Of a DNA stretch of 64,000 nucleotides, positions 54,708 to 63,213 are shown piece by piece. The position numbers and the translations under genes were made by a program. The stretch spans positions 62,001 through 126,000 of the forward strand of contig JAIEOS010000026.1 of assembly GCA_019750295.1 (NCBI GenBank), in the 5' to 3' direction. The notes below the pieces were generated by a model. It had not been told where the DNA came from and made no database searches. It saw only the letters and a list, made by a program, of their open reading frames with translations. Position 1 is the first letter of the stretch; the number at the start of each line of letters is the position of its first letter. The DNA comes from Bdellovibrionales bacterium. GTDB lineage: Bacteria > Bdellovibrionota > Bdellovibrionia > Bdellovibrionales > JAGQZY01.

Positions 54708-54736
54708 ACAGTGCTCACATTTTATGTGAACACTGT
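54708..54736. promoter_or_regulatory. operator-like palindrome between TetR and exporter genes
   Basis: ACAGTG-c-TCACAT-TTT-ATGTGA-a-CACTGT is a 29-base inverted repeat, perfect in its two 6-bp blocks on each side. It overlaps a TTGACA hexamer (54705-54710) on the plus strand. Its place in a 120-base divergent gap beside a TetR gene makes it the likely repressor site. No other palindrome of similar quality is present there. Confidence 0.8.
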
Positions 54737-54791
54737 AAACACTATACCACAATTTTAACAACGCGCTAACAAAAATATGGGGGCATTATTT

Positions 54792-57128
54792 ATGAAATGG
54801 TGGATACAAAAGGTCATCGAATACAAACGATCCATAGTCTTTCTCACTCTCGCCATCAGCGTGGGTCTTGTTCTTCAGCTCAAAAATTTATCGATCATTA
54901 TTGATCCTGACGACGCTCTCCCACAGTCCCATCCCTATTTGGTCGTTAATAATGAGGTCGAAAAAATCTTCGGCAATAAGTTTACGGTGGTCATCGGGAT
55001 TACCGCCACCGACGGCACAATTTTCCAGACTCCGGTGCTCGAAAAAGTCAAACGCATCACCGAAAAGATCTCTAGTTTAAATGGAGTGGTGCGATCCAAT
55101 ATTAATAGTCTCGCCGCGAGAAAGGCCAAAAACATCAAGGGCGACGCTGACGGCATGACGGTCGAACCCTTAATGGAAGTGGTTCCCCAAACTCCCGAAC
55201 AGTTTGAAAAACTCAAGAAGGCCCTTGAGTCCAATCCGGTGTATTCGAATCTCCTGATCTCCAAAGACCAAAAGACCACCCAAATTGTGGCCGAATTTAA
55301 AAAAATTCCCGGAGGATTTCGCGCCATCGACACTGCAGTTCACCAAGTTGTGGAATCCGAAAAAGACACGAACGTTGAGATTACTGTGGGCGGACTCCCC
55401 TCATTCCTTTCGCTCCTTGAGGTTTACTCCGAGCGTATGGGATTTTTATTCCCACTCGCCGTACTGATTATCGGCTTGATTCACTACGAAGCGTTCCGAA
55501 CCTTTCAGGCCCTCTTCCTCCCGCTCGTGACCGCGATGATCGCAGTGATTTGGGCCGTCGGAATCCTCGCGCTCATCGGCCAACCCATGGATGTGTTTAA
55601 TGCCTCCACTCCGATTCTGATCCTGGCCATCGCCGCGGGACATGCCGTGCAAATTCTTAAGCGGTATTACGAAGAGTATCATGCGCTCCGCAACGAAAAC
55701 ATCTCGGCTCAAGAGAAAAACCGGAGAGCCGTTTTCAACTCCTTGGTCAAAGTAGGACCGGTCATGATTGTGGCGTGTATCGTCGCGGCGCTGGGATTCT
55801 TCTCCCTGATCATCTTCGAAATTAAATCCATTCGAACTTTTGGAATATTCACCGGCTCCGGCGTTTTAAGCGCGCTTATTTTAGAGCTCACCTTTATCCC
55901 CGCACTTCGCTCCATGCTACCCCCTCCAGGAGAGCGCGAGCAACGGCGCGAAGCTGAAGAGACGTTTTGGGATCGACTCACTTTGCGTTTTTACCACCTC
56001 GTCACCGAGCGCCGAAAAGCCATTTATATTTTTTCGTCGTCGCTAATTCTTCTCCTTTCGATGGGGGGCTACTGGCTTAAAATCGATAACTCGCAGAAGA
56101 GTTACTTTTACGGAAATATTCCCGCGCGTATGGACGACGACAAGCTCAATGAGCGCATGGGCGGAACAAATACTATGTACCTCCTTGTCGATACCGGAAA
56201 AGAGGACGGCATCAAAGACCCCGCCGTTCTCAAGGGAATGGAATCCATGCAAGAGTTTTTCGCCAAGGAAGCCCTCATCGGGAAAACCGTATCCCTGGTC
56301 GACTTTATCAAACGGATGAATCAATCCATGAACGAAGATAAACCCGATTTTTATAGTGTTCCCGGAAATTCGGATCTCATCGCCCAGTACTTGCTCTTGT
56401 ACTCCAATTCCGGAGAGCCCGGAGACTTCGACTCCTACGTGGATTACGTTTATCAAAAAGGACTGGTTCAAGTGTTTCTCAAAACCGATAGATCTTCTTA
56501 CATTGATGATCTCTCCGATCGCGCCAAGGCCCATGCGGCGACGGTATTTCCTGCCACCGCCAAAGTTTCTATCGGTGGGGGCGCTACCGGCGGAGTGGCC
56601 TTGAACGAGGTCATGATCGAGGAAAAAATTCTTAATATTCTGCAAATCATGGCGGCCGTGTTCCTGGTCTCTTCGTTGGTCTTCCGCTCGTTTCTCGCCG
56701 GAGCACTCATTTTGGTTCCTTTGATCGCAGCCGTGCTCGTGAACTTTGGAGTTATGGGACTCGTTGGAATTCCGTTACAGATCGCGACCGCTCTCGTTTC
56801 GGCTATGGCCGTAGGGATTGGGGCCGATTACGGAATCTACATGAGCTATCGCATTCGCGAAGAATTACGCTCTCAGAAAGAGGAGCGACAAGCGATCAAA
56901 AACGCCTTTCACTCCGCTGGAAAGGCCACTCTATTTGTAAGCTCGGCTGTGGCGGGCGGATTCGGCGTCCTTATGCTGTCCTGGGGATTTATGATTCACA
57001 TGTGGATGGGCTTCTTGATCGGCATGGCGATGTTGGTCAGCTCCATCACCGCACTCACCGTATTCCCGTCGCTCATTTTAACTTTAAGACCCAAATTTAT
57101 TTTTGAAAAACAGAAAGGAACAAAATGA
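54792..57128 (+). CDS. MMPL/RND-superfamily exporter
   Basis: The protein has 778 residues from the ATG at 54792, which has GGGGG eight bases upstream; an in-frame ATG at 54777 adds five. There is one N-terminal helix (about 10-30), a large periplasmic domain (about 35-215), five to six helices (about 220-370), another single helix near 420, a second periplasmic domain (about 440-600) and a final helix bundle (about 605-770). This twofold layout is that of the MMPL/HpnN type, which moves lipids or hydrophobic molecules using the proton gradient. Polar residues in the fourth helix (MAVGIGADYGIYMSYR) match the GxxxDY motif for proton relay. It overlaps the next gene by four bases (ATGA). Confidence 0.9.
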   Translation: MKWWIQKVIEYKRSIVFLTLAISVGLVLQLKNLSIIIDPDDALPQSHPYLVVNNEVEKIFGNKFTVVIGITATDGTIFQTPVLEKVKRITEKISSLNGVVRSNINSLAARKAKNIKGDADGMTVEPLMEVVPQTPEQFEKLKKALESNPVYSNLLISKDQKTTQIVAEFKKIPGGFRAIDTAVHQVVESEKDTNVEITVGGLPSFLSLLEVYSERMGFLFPLAVLIIGLIHYEAFRTFQALFLPLVTAMIAVIWAVGILALIGQPMDVFNASTPILILAIAAGHAVQILKRYYEEYHALRNENISAQEKNRRAVFNSLVKVGPVMIVACIVAALGFFSLIIFEIKSIRTFGIFTGSGVLSALILELTFIPALRSMLPPPGEREQRREAEETFWDRLTLRFYHLVTERRKAIYIFSSSLILLLSMGGYWLKIDNSQKSYFYGNIPARMDDDKLNERMGGTNTMYLLVDTGKEDGIKDPAVLKGMESMQEFFAKEALIGKTVSLVDFIKRMNQSMNEDKPDFYSVPGNSDLIAQYLLLYSNSGEPGDFDSYVDYVYQKGLVQVFLKTDRSSYIDDLSDRAKAHAATVFPATAKVSIGGGATGGVALNEVMIEEKILNILQIMAAVFLVSSLVFRSFLAGALILVPLIAAVLVNFGVMGLVGIPLQIATALVSAMAVGIGADYGIYMSYRIREELRSQKEERQAIKNAFHSAGKATLFVSSAVAGGFGVLMLSWGFMIHMWMGFLIGMAMLVSSITALTVFPSLILTLRPKFIFEKQKGTK

Positions 57129-57913
57129 AAACTATCATCCTACTTTTAGCTCTGAACTGGGGAGCCTTCGCCGCTCCCGCACCCACACTGACCGCCGAGG
57201 AGATCGCACAAAAAAACTTTTTATCCTCGAAAGTGAAGGACTCCATCTCGGACTCCACCTTCCGACTGATCAATGCCAACGGACAGGAGCGTGTCCGCGA
57301 AACTAAAGGGCAAACGAAGCTCATTGATGGGACCACCGACAATATGCGTGTGGTGACATTTTTATCCCCATCCGACGTGAAGGGAACAAAGACCTTGCTG
57401 ATTGAACACTCTGGAAGCGATGACGACATTTGGATTTACCTACCGGCTCTGAAAAAAGTCAGAAGACTTGTCGCTAGCAATAAAAAAGACTCCTTCGTAG
57501 GGACAGATTTTTCTTACGGAGATGTGATTGGCTTTAAAGTCGAAGAATGGAATCAGAAAATTCTTAAAGAGGAATCGGTCGACGGAAAATCGTGCTATGT
57601 CATTGAATCGACACCCAAAAAGCCAGAGACGGGAGTCAACTCCGGTTATTCGAATCGTATCGGTTGGATCGACAAAGAAAGTTTCGTAGCCCTTAAGGGA
57701 GAAATGTACGATCAAAGTGGAGCTCTTCTTAAAAGAATTTCTGCAAAATCTCTAGAAAAGATCGACGAAAAGAACAATAAGTGGCAACCGATGATTCTCG
57801 AAGCAGAAAATGTACAAACGAATCACAAGACTCGCATTGAATTCAAAAACTATAAGGCGAACGTAGGAGTAGGAAATGACGTCTTCACAACACGTTACTT
57901 GGAAAAGCAGTAA
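57125..57913 (+). CDS. LolA-like outer-membrane lipoprotein-sorting family protein
   Basis: The protein has 262 residues and a signal peptide (MKTIILLLALNWGAFAAPA). The family is recognisable by its central motifs IYLPALKKVRRLVASNKKDS, then FVGTDFSYGDV and later IGWIDKESFVALKGEMYD. These belong to the LolA/LolB-like beta barrel of the outer-membrane lipoprotein-sorting type (Pfam DUF/LolA_like), a hydrophobic half barrel that carries lipid through the periplasm. It overlaps the exporter gene by four bases and the barrel gene by 38. Exporter, periplasmic carrier and outer-membrane barrel form one probable envelope transport route. Confidence 0.88.
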   Translation: MKTIILLLALNWGAFAAPAPTLTAEEIAQKNFLSSKVKDSISDSTFRLINANGQERVRETKGQTKLIDGTTDNMRVVTFLSPSDVKGTKTLLIEHSGSDDDIWIYLPALKKVRRLVASNKKDSFVGTDFSYGDVIGFKVEEWNQKILKEESVDGKSCYVIESTPKKPETGVNSGYSNRIGWIDKESFVALKGEMYDQSGALLKRISAKSLEKIDEKNNKWQPMILEAENVQTNHKTRIEFKNYKANVGVGNDVFTTRYLEKQ

Positions 57914-59153
57914 ATCCTTCTGGCTCTGCTTTCTCATCACTCATGCCATAGTCTCCGTCACCCAGGGTTCGTGGACCGAAGCATTGGGACCGAGCGGCTC
58001 CCTAAGAACTGCCTATTGGAGCGATAACAAAGAATTCTTGCCGGAGAACAATTACTTGGTGAGCTCCGCCTGGTTCACCTTGCGCCCCGAAGAGATAGGG
58101 GGATTTAAATTTTATTTCGATGGATTTGTTCAAGGTGAAGATCTCGCCCGCGAGGAATTCTCAAGAATTGATGTGCGCGAAGCTTTTGTCGAAAAATCCT
58201 GGGGTGATTTCGATTTTAAAGTGGGACGAATCATTACGGTTTGGGGGCGTGCCGATAAAATTAATCCCACCGACAGCATGAGCGTGAGAAATTTTAAGCT
58301 CCTGATGACCGATGACGAAGACCAACGCACCGGTATTTTTACCACCCAGGTCACTTACACTCTTTCGGACTATAGAATTTCGGCGTTGTGGCTCCCCGAA
58401 TGGAGATCTCCGACCTTCCCGATCCCGCCTCTCACAGGTGTGACCCTTCGAGATGTGAAACCGGAATCGCCGGAGAATCAAATGGCACTTAAGGTGGACC
58501 GGTCCGGTGGAGCTGTGGATTGGTCTTTGAGTTACTACAAAGGCTACAATCATTTCCCTGATCTCGATCTTCTCGCAATTTCTCCCACCGGAGTGGACGT
58601 GGGATTTAACTACGGAAAAGTTCAAGTCTTTGGAGCCGACTTCGCGTCCACACAAGGCCAGTATGGATTTCGCGGAGAGCTCGCCTACTTGCACACTGAA
58701 GACCGTAAAGGTGACAATCCTCTCCGACAAAACTCGATGGTCAACGCGGTTCTTGGAATAGAAAACTCGCCGGTCGAAAACTTAAATATTAATTTTCAGC
58801 TCTTGTTCCGCCATGTCTTAGATTATCAAAGTCTAGATGCCGTCACAGACCCCGGCACTCGCGCCCTGGCTGAGCAAGTCACGATCAACTCCAACCAAGT
58901 GGCCGAAACTTTTGGAGGGCTTTCGCTTCGACCGAGTTATAAGATGTGGAATGAAACTCTAGAGGTCGAACTCGCTTTTGTACTGTGGGCGAAATATTCA
59001 GACTCGCTCCTCCGCCCAAAGGCCACCTACGCCATTAATGACTCCTGGAAATTCATCCTGGGCGGCGAAATCTACAATGGACCGGCCAATAGCTTTTGGG
59101 GTCGTCTCGAAAAGGCGTCGACAGTTTTTACCGAATTGCGTTGGATTTTTTAA
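57876..59153 (+). CDS. DUF1302-like outer-membrane barrel protein
   Basis: The protein has 425 residues. The start overlaps the previous gene by 38 bases and is supported by TAGGAG just upstream. The signal peptide is longer than usual (hydrophobic part about 15-30). The rest is barrel-like, ending TELRWIF with a terminal Phe. The segment FVEKSWGDFDFKVGRIITVW followed by GRADKINPTDSMSVRN matches the DUF1302 consensus. In other proteobacteria DUF1302 genes sit beside MMPL exporters and LolA-like genes as here. The operon ends at a strong hairpin terminator (59153-59176). Confidence 0.85.
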   Translation: MTSSQHVTWKSSKSFWLCFLITHAIVSVTQGSWTEALGPSGSLRTAYWSDNKEFLPENNYLVSSAWFTLRPEEIGGFKFYFDGFVQGEDLAREEFSRIDVREAFVEKSWGDFDFKVGRIITVWGRADKINPTDSMSVRNFKLLMTDDEDQRTGIFTTQVTYTLSDYRISALWLPEWRSPTFPIPPLTGVTLRDVKPESPENQMALKVDRSGGAVDWSLSYYKGYNHFPDLDLLAISPTGVDVGFNYGKVQVFGADFASTQGQYGFRGELAYLHTEDRKGDNPLRQNSMVNAVLGIENSPVENLNINFQLLFRHVLDYQSLDAVTDPGTRALAEQVTINSNQVAETFGGLSLRPSYKMWNETLEVELAFVLWAKYSDSLLRPKATYAINDSWKFILGGEIYNGPANSFWGRLEKASTVFTELRWIF

Positions 59154-59176
59154 AAGGAAGCCCCAAAGCTTCCTTT
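59153..59176. terminator. bidirectional AAGGAAGC terminator
   Basis: AAAGGAAGC CCCAAA GCTTCCTTT is a perfect 9-bp stem. It starts on the last base of the barrel gene and ends 20 bases from the stop of the opposing small gene. The leftward strand is followed by TTTTAAAAAA and the rightward by CTCTT, so it serves mainly the minus-strand gene. Confidence 0.7.
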
Positions 59177-59196
59177 CTCTTGGTTGAACAGCAGGG

Positions 59197-59487
59197 CTAT
59201 TTCTTTAACGACTTATTCGCCTTCGCCTTTAGAGCTTTCGCTAAAACATCACCAAGGAGGCTGTTCACTTGGTCACATGTTTGAATCTCTGGTTTTTGGA
59301 TCTCGGCCATCATCGCGACAACTTCATCTTGGGATATATACTTTTCCTCAGCCGCGTTTTTAACCAGACCCGATAGGACTTGGGTGATTTGTTTTTGATC
59401 AAAGACACAGTCTGCAAACTGTTCGTTAGACATTGCAAAGGCGTTAGACGAAGTCGCGATCAAAGCCATTAATACGAATGATTTCAT
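59197..59487 (-). CDS. small secreted protein
   Basis: From the ATG at 59487 (AAGGA eight bases before) the product has 96 residues: signal peptide MKSFVLMALIATSSNAFA, then a helical, charged domain with two Cys (FADCVFD and IQTCDQV) and a basic end (LKAKANKSLKK). The two Cys probably form a disulphide. A frame beginning at 59517 adds a cytoplasmic-looking leader and is less likely. It resembles many short helical periplasmic proteins without a named family. No function is proposed. Confidence 0.6.
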   Translation of the reverse strand: MKSFVLMALIATSSNAFAMSNEQFADCVFDQKQITQVLSGLVKNAAEEKYISQDEVVAMMAEIQKPEIQTCDQVNSLLGDVLAKALKAKANKSLKK

Positions 59488-59703
59488 ACAGTAATCCTTT
59501 TTTTTAGTGGAGCGCACAACCTAGGCGGAGGCCGTTTTGATTTCAATGTGAAGCCCCAAAGGTGAATTTTTTTCGTGGATTATTTTCCTTACTGCACTGC
59601 GCGCGAATCTTCACCCCTAAGACCAGCGACCCAAGGCTCAGGGTCCTGCAGCAGTGGTCCAACAACTGAGTTTACGTCTTTGTCAGAATGACAAGTGAAT
59701 GAG
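59488..59703. other. intergenic region with possible RNA structure
   Basis: Of the 216 bases, 59621-59661 can fold: GACC...GGTC outer pairs enclose GACCC-AAGGCTCA-GGGTC. This may be a 5' leader of the gene at 59725. No coding frame was convincing. Confidence 0.3.
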
Positions 59704-59718
59704 CCCTCATGATGAGGG
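59704..59718 (+). promoter_or_regulatory. palindrome overlapping the Shine-Dalgarno site
   Basis: CCCTCATGATGAGGG is a 15-base palindrome whose right arm includes part of the AGGGAG Shine-Dalgarno sequence of the gene starting at 59725. If folded, it would reduce translation; a protein-binding site is the alternative. Confidence 0.4.
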
Positions 59719-59724
59719 AGATGT

Positions 59725-59958
59725 ATGAAGAAAATGAAAGAGCTGATGGAAGCTCTCGGTTTTAATAAAGACGCGAGTGACGGCGCAAAAAAAGCCTTTA
59801 TCAACCACCTGATTCGCGAAGCCCACTTCCAAGACTTGCGGCGGAACCCCAACGCGAAACCTCTTCAAATTTTATCCCGGAAGTCCCAATCTTCTGAAAT
59901 CCATAATAATGAAGAACAGCAACTCTCCTTCCCCCTCGCCAGCTCGGATGATCCCTGA
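59725..59958 (+). CDS. small hypothetical protein, probably cytoplasmic
   Basis: The product has 77 residues, MKKMKELMEALGFNKDASDG onward, helical in the first half (KKAFINHLIREAHFQDLRRN) and polar in the second. No signal peptide or membrane helix is present. The ATG has AGGGAG four to nine bases upstream, supporting translation. No family was recognised. It is followed by 200 bases of noncoding sequence. Confidence 0.5.
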   Translation: MKKMKELMEALGFNKDASDGAKKAFINHLIREAHFQDLRRNPNAKPLQILSRKSQSSEIHNNEEQQLSFPLASSDDP

Positions 59959-60158
59959 TGAGATTCAAATCCCTCCTGGGGCAGAACGGAACAATTGTAT
60001 TTTCTTTAGTGGCAGGATTTTTTCCACATTAAAATTTGTTCACGAAATATTTCATCAGATCTTATAAAACATAATTTCAACTTGGATCTCAAGTGAGCAC
60101 GGCCTTTGCTCTTTCAACCCGACAGACAGCAAATTCAATAACGAGAAAGGTTATGTTT

Positions 60159-60728
60159 ATGAATAAAGTATTAATGACAGTAGCAATAGCAGCCCTTGGA
60201 TTATCTCTCGGCGCTTGCAGCAAAGACGAAAAAGAACAAGCCAACATTCCTTCGGTCGAAACTCCTCAGAGTTTACGAACAATTCGACCAGGAACTGGCA
60301 AAGCGTGTCCTCCAGTTCAAGGACGCTACTCTTGTGTCGATGAAAACTCGGCCGAAGTTCGCGAGATCGAGTATGTGCAAGGCACTGACGATCAAGGTCG
60401 TCCCGTGTTTTCACAAAAAGGAAATATTCCGACGGATCGTAAACTAGTCACACGCGCGTTTGAGTTCTACGTGATGAGTGTCGAAGGTGGTGTAATCGCC
60501 GACGGTTCCATCCAGGACAAATCTATCAATTTTTTAACAGAAACTTTAAATTTGAGATATTCCGTGTCTTGCTCGGATAAAATTTTATCTCTCCAAGTGA
60601 TCACGGGCGACACGGGTGTTCGTACAACAGTCGAACGCGCGGATAACGGTAACCTCAAGATCGACAACTGGCAAACCGCCGGCGATGGCGTTCAAGTCGG
60701 TCGCAGCCAATGTCAGAAACTCCCGTAG
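60159..60728 (+). CDS. lipoprotein of unknown function
   Basis: The ATG at 60159 (AAAGG nine bases before) gives MNKVLMTVAIAALGLSLGAC, a textbook lipobox LGAC, then SKDEKEQ; length is 189 residues. Another ATG lies six bases earlier and a longer frame begins at 60093, but both spoil the signal. The mature part is a single domain with four Cys (KACPPVQGRYSC near its start, then SVSC and SQC), consistent with two disulphides. The Ser/Asp-Lys after Cys gives no clear retention signal. No family was recognised. A strong terminator follows at 60790-60820. Confidence 0.7.
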   Translation: MNKVLMTVAIAALGLSLGACSKDEKEQANIPSVETPQSLRTIRPGTGKACPPVQGRYSCVDENSAEVREIEYVQGTDDQGRPVFSQKGNIPTDRKLVTRAFEFYVMSVEGGVIADGSIQDKSINFLTETLNLRYSVSCSDKILSLQVITGDTGVRTTVERADNGNLKIDNWQTAGDGVQVGRSQCQKLP

Positions 60729-60789
60729 TCAAACTCCGAGAACGAGGCCTCTCTTAAGGCCTCTACGTTTAATGATACCAACTCTTTTT

Positions 60790-60820
60790 AAAAAGGAAGC
60801 CTCAAGGCTTCCTTTTTTTT
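60790..60820 (+). terminator. intrinsic terminator, AAGGAAGC family
   Basis: AAAAAGGAAGCCT and AGGCTTCCTTTTT form a perfect 13-bp stem with two unpaired bases, followed by more T residues (eight T in a row in total). It lies 62 bases after the stop at 60728. Confidence 0.9.
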
Positions 60821-60884
60821 GATCTCGGTGACGGCTGGCACGGATCTTCCATTATCTCATCTTAAACACACTGGGAGTTTCTTA

Positions 60885-62939
60885 ATGTCGATTTTAAACC
60901 GTCTAAACGTGTCTGCATCCAATATCGCGGGTTTTACACTGTCTACTTTTTTGATAGCTGCCTGCAGTAACAACAGCAATGCCTCCGCCCCTACGCAGAT
61001 TCCCGATTTTGACGGTCTCCAGCTTATTCAACCGAAATTTAACGCTCAGGCGCTTCTTCAACAGAGCGAGGCTTTAACCACTCCTCTTAAACAAAGAGAG
61101 CAGCTACTATCTTCCCTGGAAACCGAAGAGGCAGCGATCACCCAAGAGATCCAGACTCAGAACCAACGTCTTAAAGCCCTAGAGAGCGAATTGGATTCCA
61201 TCAACGCAAAACTTAAATCCACCAATCAACAGTTAGGTGAATCCATCCGTGCGGGCCAACCCCTCTATCAATTGATGGGAGAATTCGATACGAATCGGAA
61301 CCACCGTTTAGAACTCTCTGAGATCAATAACTTCCAGTACGCGCAAAAATTCCATCCCGAATTGCAAAAAGAAATTGCGACATTCAATTCCCAATTGCGA
61401 GCCATTGGAGTCAAAATCGAAGAATTTCAACGGGAATATGACCGGGCCAGCTATTACGAAATTATTTTTACAAGTAAACGAAAAAATCTGTTAGCTCAGA
61501 TTTCGAGTGAACGAACTCAAGAGGTCGGTCTTCGCGAGCAGTTAGCGACTGCGGTTCAAAAGCTCAATGCCGCGATTACAGCGGATTTCGAAAAACTGTC
61601 GGTCCAAATTGAACAGCGGCCTGCGAAAAACCCCCATCTTCAAGCCCACGAAGATCTTCGCGCCAAACTTAAAGACACTGAAAACTCGCGAATGGACGTT
61701 ATCGAAAAAATCCGCTCCCTCAGCAACCAACAGACTCGAAAACGCCGAGAGTTGATCGAAGCTAAAAACAGTCCATCACCGATCGATGCCCACATGAAGT
61801 TACTGGTCGAGCAAAAAGCCTCTTTGATTAAAAGACTGGAATCTAAAGAAGTCCTTTCGATCGAAGAGATCGCTTCGGCTCTCATTGTAAAACACATTCG
61901 GGATTCGAAAATTGAGAACGTGGATCAAACTCAAGTTCGCGAAATCCTCACAGACCTCGCTGCAACGGCCGCCGGGAGTGATCACAGAAGTCTTAAAGTG
62001 AATTACGAAAAAGAAATTTCTAAAAAACTCCATGACGGAAAAACTCTGGTCTACAACAAAGCTGCCGTGTCTATCGTCGACATTTTAAAACGGAACCGTA
62101 TGCAGTGTTATTCGGGAACGACTCTTCATTTGATGATAAATGAATTGTTAGCTCAGCCGAACAAGTATGCGGTCGTCATTTTGACCTCGGGCCATGTGCT
62201 CCCCGGCTTTATCGCGATTGAGAAAAATCAGCTGACGCTTTTTGGAATAGAAACGACTCAGTCCGGAAAAGCTCTGATTAACTTTGGTAAGACCGACGAC
62301 ATTGCCGGCGCTATTCGCGTTTTTGACGCTCGACAATTTCTTTTCCTAGAACTGTTCAAAGGTGAAATCACTAATTTCCAAGATATATACACGTCGATGT
62401 TAGCGACGGTTGCGAAATACGGCTTTAAAACTCAGGACTTCGAGCCGATGGACCACTCCATGAGAGTCCACGCGAGTGATCAAATCCTTAATTCCTCACC
62501 GGTGGGCTTCGGCATCGCCACAGTGGCCGAGGGAGACCAAATCCGCGAGGAATCCACCGAAATCAGTCTGAATTTGATGTACAAGCGAAGTCTTGCCCAA
62601 GCGAATGGGAACCCCGAAGGGGCCATCGTCAACGTCTACCAGATGAAAGAGCCGTACAAGTCCTGCGAAGCCCTCGCGACCCAACTCGGCTACTCGCGCG
62701 AACGATTAAGAGAGTCCCGTGGAAGCCAGTTCCGCCACGAATTCTGCTCCCACGAAGGCCAAATCATGCCCTTCGAGTACTTCATGATGACCATCTTCGA
62801 AGCCGACCTCGCCTTCCACGAAAAGTGCAAAAACAACACCCCCGAAATGCTAAAAACAGCCCCCAACATGAAATGCGCCGACGACGAAAACAACCTCATC
62901 TTCTACAAAGACTACCTCGAAAAATCCCAACCCCAATAA
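60885..62939 (+). CDS. large coiled-coil lipoprotein
   Basis: From the ATG at 60885 (GGGAG eight bases before) the product has 684 residues. The signal is MSILNRLNVSASNIAGFTLS then TFLIAACSNNS, lipobox IAAC. Residues 60-130 form a coiled coil (QREQLLSSLETEEAAITQEI), and a second lies at about 210-300. Between them an EF-hand-like FDTNRNHRLELSEINN occurs near 150. The C-terminal 350 residues are globular with several Cys (MQCYSG, KSCEALATQLG, FCSHEG, EKCKNNT). No enzymatic signature was recognised. A lipid-anchored, elongated envelope protein is likely. It ends in two AAGGAAGC hairpins. Confidence 0.7.
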   Translation: MSILNRLNVSASNIAGFTLSTFLIAACSNNSNASAPTQIPDFDGLQLIQPKFNAQALLQQSEALTTPLKQREQLLSSLETEEAAITQEIQTQNQRLKALESELDSINAKLKSTNQQLGESIRAGQPLYQLMGEFDTNRNHRLELSEINNFQYAQKFHPELQKEIATFNSQLRAIGVKIEEFQREYDRASYYEIIFTSKRKNLLAQISSERTQEVGLREQLATAVQKLNAAITADFEKLSVQIEQRPAKNPHLQAHEDLRAKLKDTENSRMDVIEKIRSLSNQQTRKRRELIEAKNSPSPIDAHMKLLVEQKASLIKRLESKEVLSIEEIASALIVKHIRDSKIENVDQTQVREILTDLAATAAGSDHRSLKVNYEKEISKKLHDGKTLVYNKAAVSIVDILKRNRMQCYSGTTLHLMINELLAQPNKYAVVILTSGHVLPGFIAIEKNQLTLFGIETTQSGKALINFGKTDDIAGAIRVFDARQFLFLELFKGEITNFQDIYTSMLATVAKYGFKTQDFEPMDHSMRVHASDQILNSSPVGFGIATVAEGDQIREESTEISLNLMYKRSLAQANGNPEGAIVNVYQMKEPYKSCEALATQLGYSRERLRESRGSQFRHEFCSHEGQIMPFEYFMMTIFEADLAFHEKCKNNTPEMLKTAPNMKCADDENNLIFYKDYLEKSQPQ

Positions 62940-62953
62940 CCCAACCCAAAAAA

Positions 62954-62972
62954 GGAAGCCCCCAAGGCTTCC
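62954..62972 (+). terminator. AAGGAAGC-family hairpin
   Basis: GGAAGCC and GGCTTCC form a 7-bp stem with a five-base loop, 14 bases after the stop at 62939. It lacks a T run and may be a decayed copy of the more complete hairpin just downstream. Confidence 0.55.
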
Positions 62973-62987
62973 CTCCCAGAGCAAAAA

Positions 62988-63013
62988 AAAAGGAAGCCCA
63001 AAAGCTTCCTTTT
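62988..63013. terminator. intrinsic terminator, AAGGAAGC family
   Basis: AAAAGGAAGC and GCTTCCTTTT form a perfect 10-bp stem with a six-base loop, preceded by further A residues and followed by AAAA. Both strands carry T residues after the stem, so it can stop transcription from either side of this convergent gap. Confidence 0.75.
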
Positions 63014-63051
63014 AAAACCACTCAAATAGCAAAAACCTAAAATCGACGAAC

Positions 63052-63213
63052 AGTGACTCTCAACTGAAAGCCTTAAATGAAAATGGGCTTTCGAAGACCT
63101 CCCGTTAGCGTGAAGCGATTTCCGACGTCCTGTCGGAAAAACGGGCGAGGGCATGGAGCCCGAGTCTTCGAAAGCCCATTTTCATTTAAGGCTTTCAGTT
63201 GACCTGAGTCACT
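63052..63213. repeat. 162-base cruciform-type inverted repeat directly after dnaK
   Basis: The inner arms 63061-63098 and 63164-63201 are perfect 38-base inverted repeats. Outside them AGTGACTC (63052-63059) pairs with GAGTCACT (63206-63213), ending one base before the dnaK stop codon. The 65-base interior folds again: CCCGTT with AACGGG, TTTCCGAC with GTCGGAAA, and GGGC with GCCC. It has no coding frame. It may be a transcript end structure, a mobile nonautonomous element or a small RNA. Confidence 0.9.

Noticed and set aside
63052-63213. tRNA or riboswitch
   Set aside because: The fold is a long continuous stem with no cloverleaf, anticodon or known aptamer motif, and lies at a 3' end.
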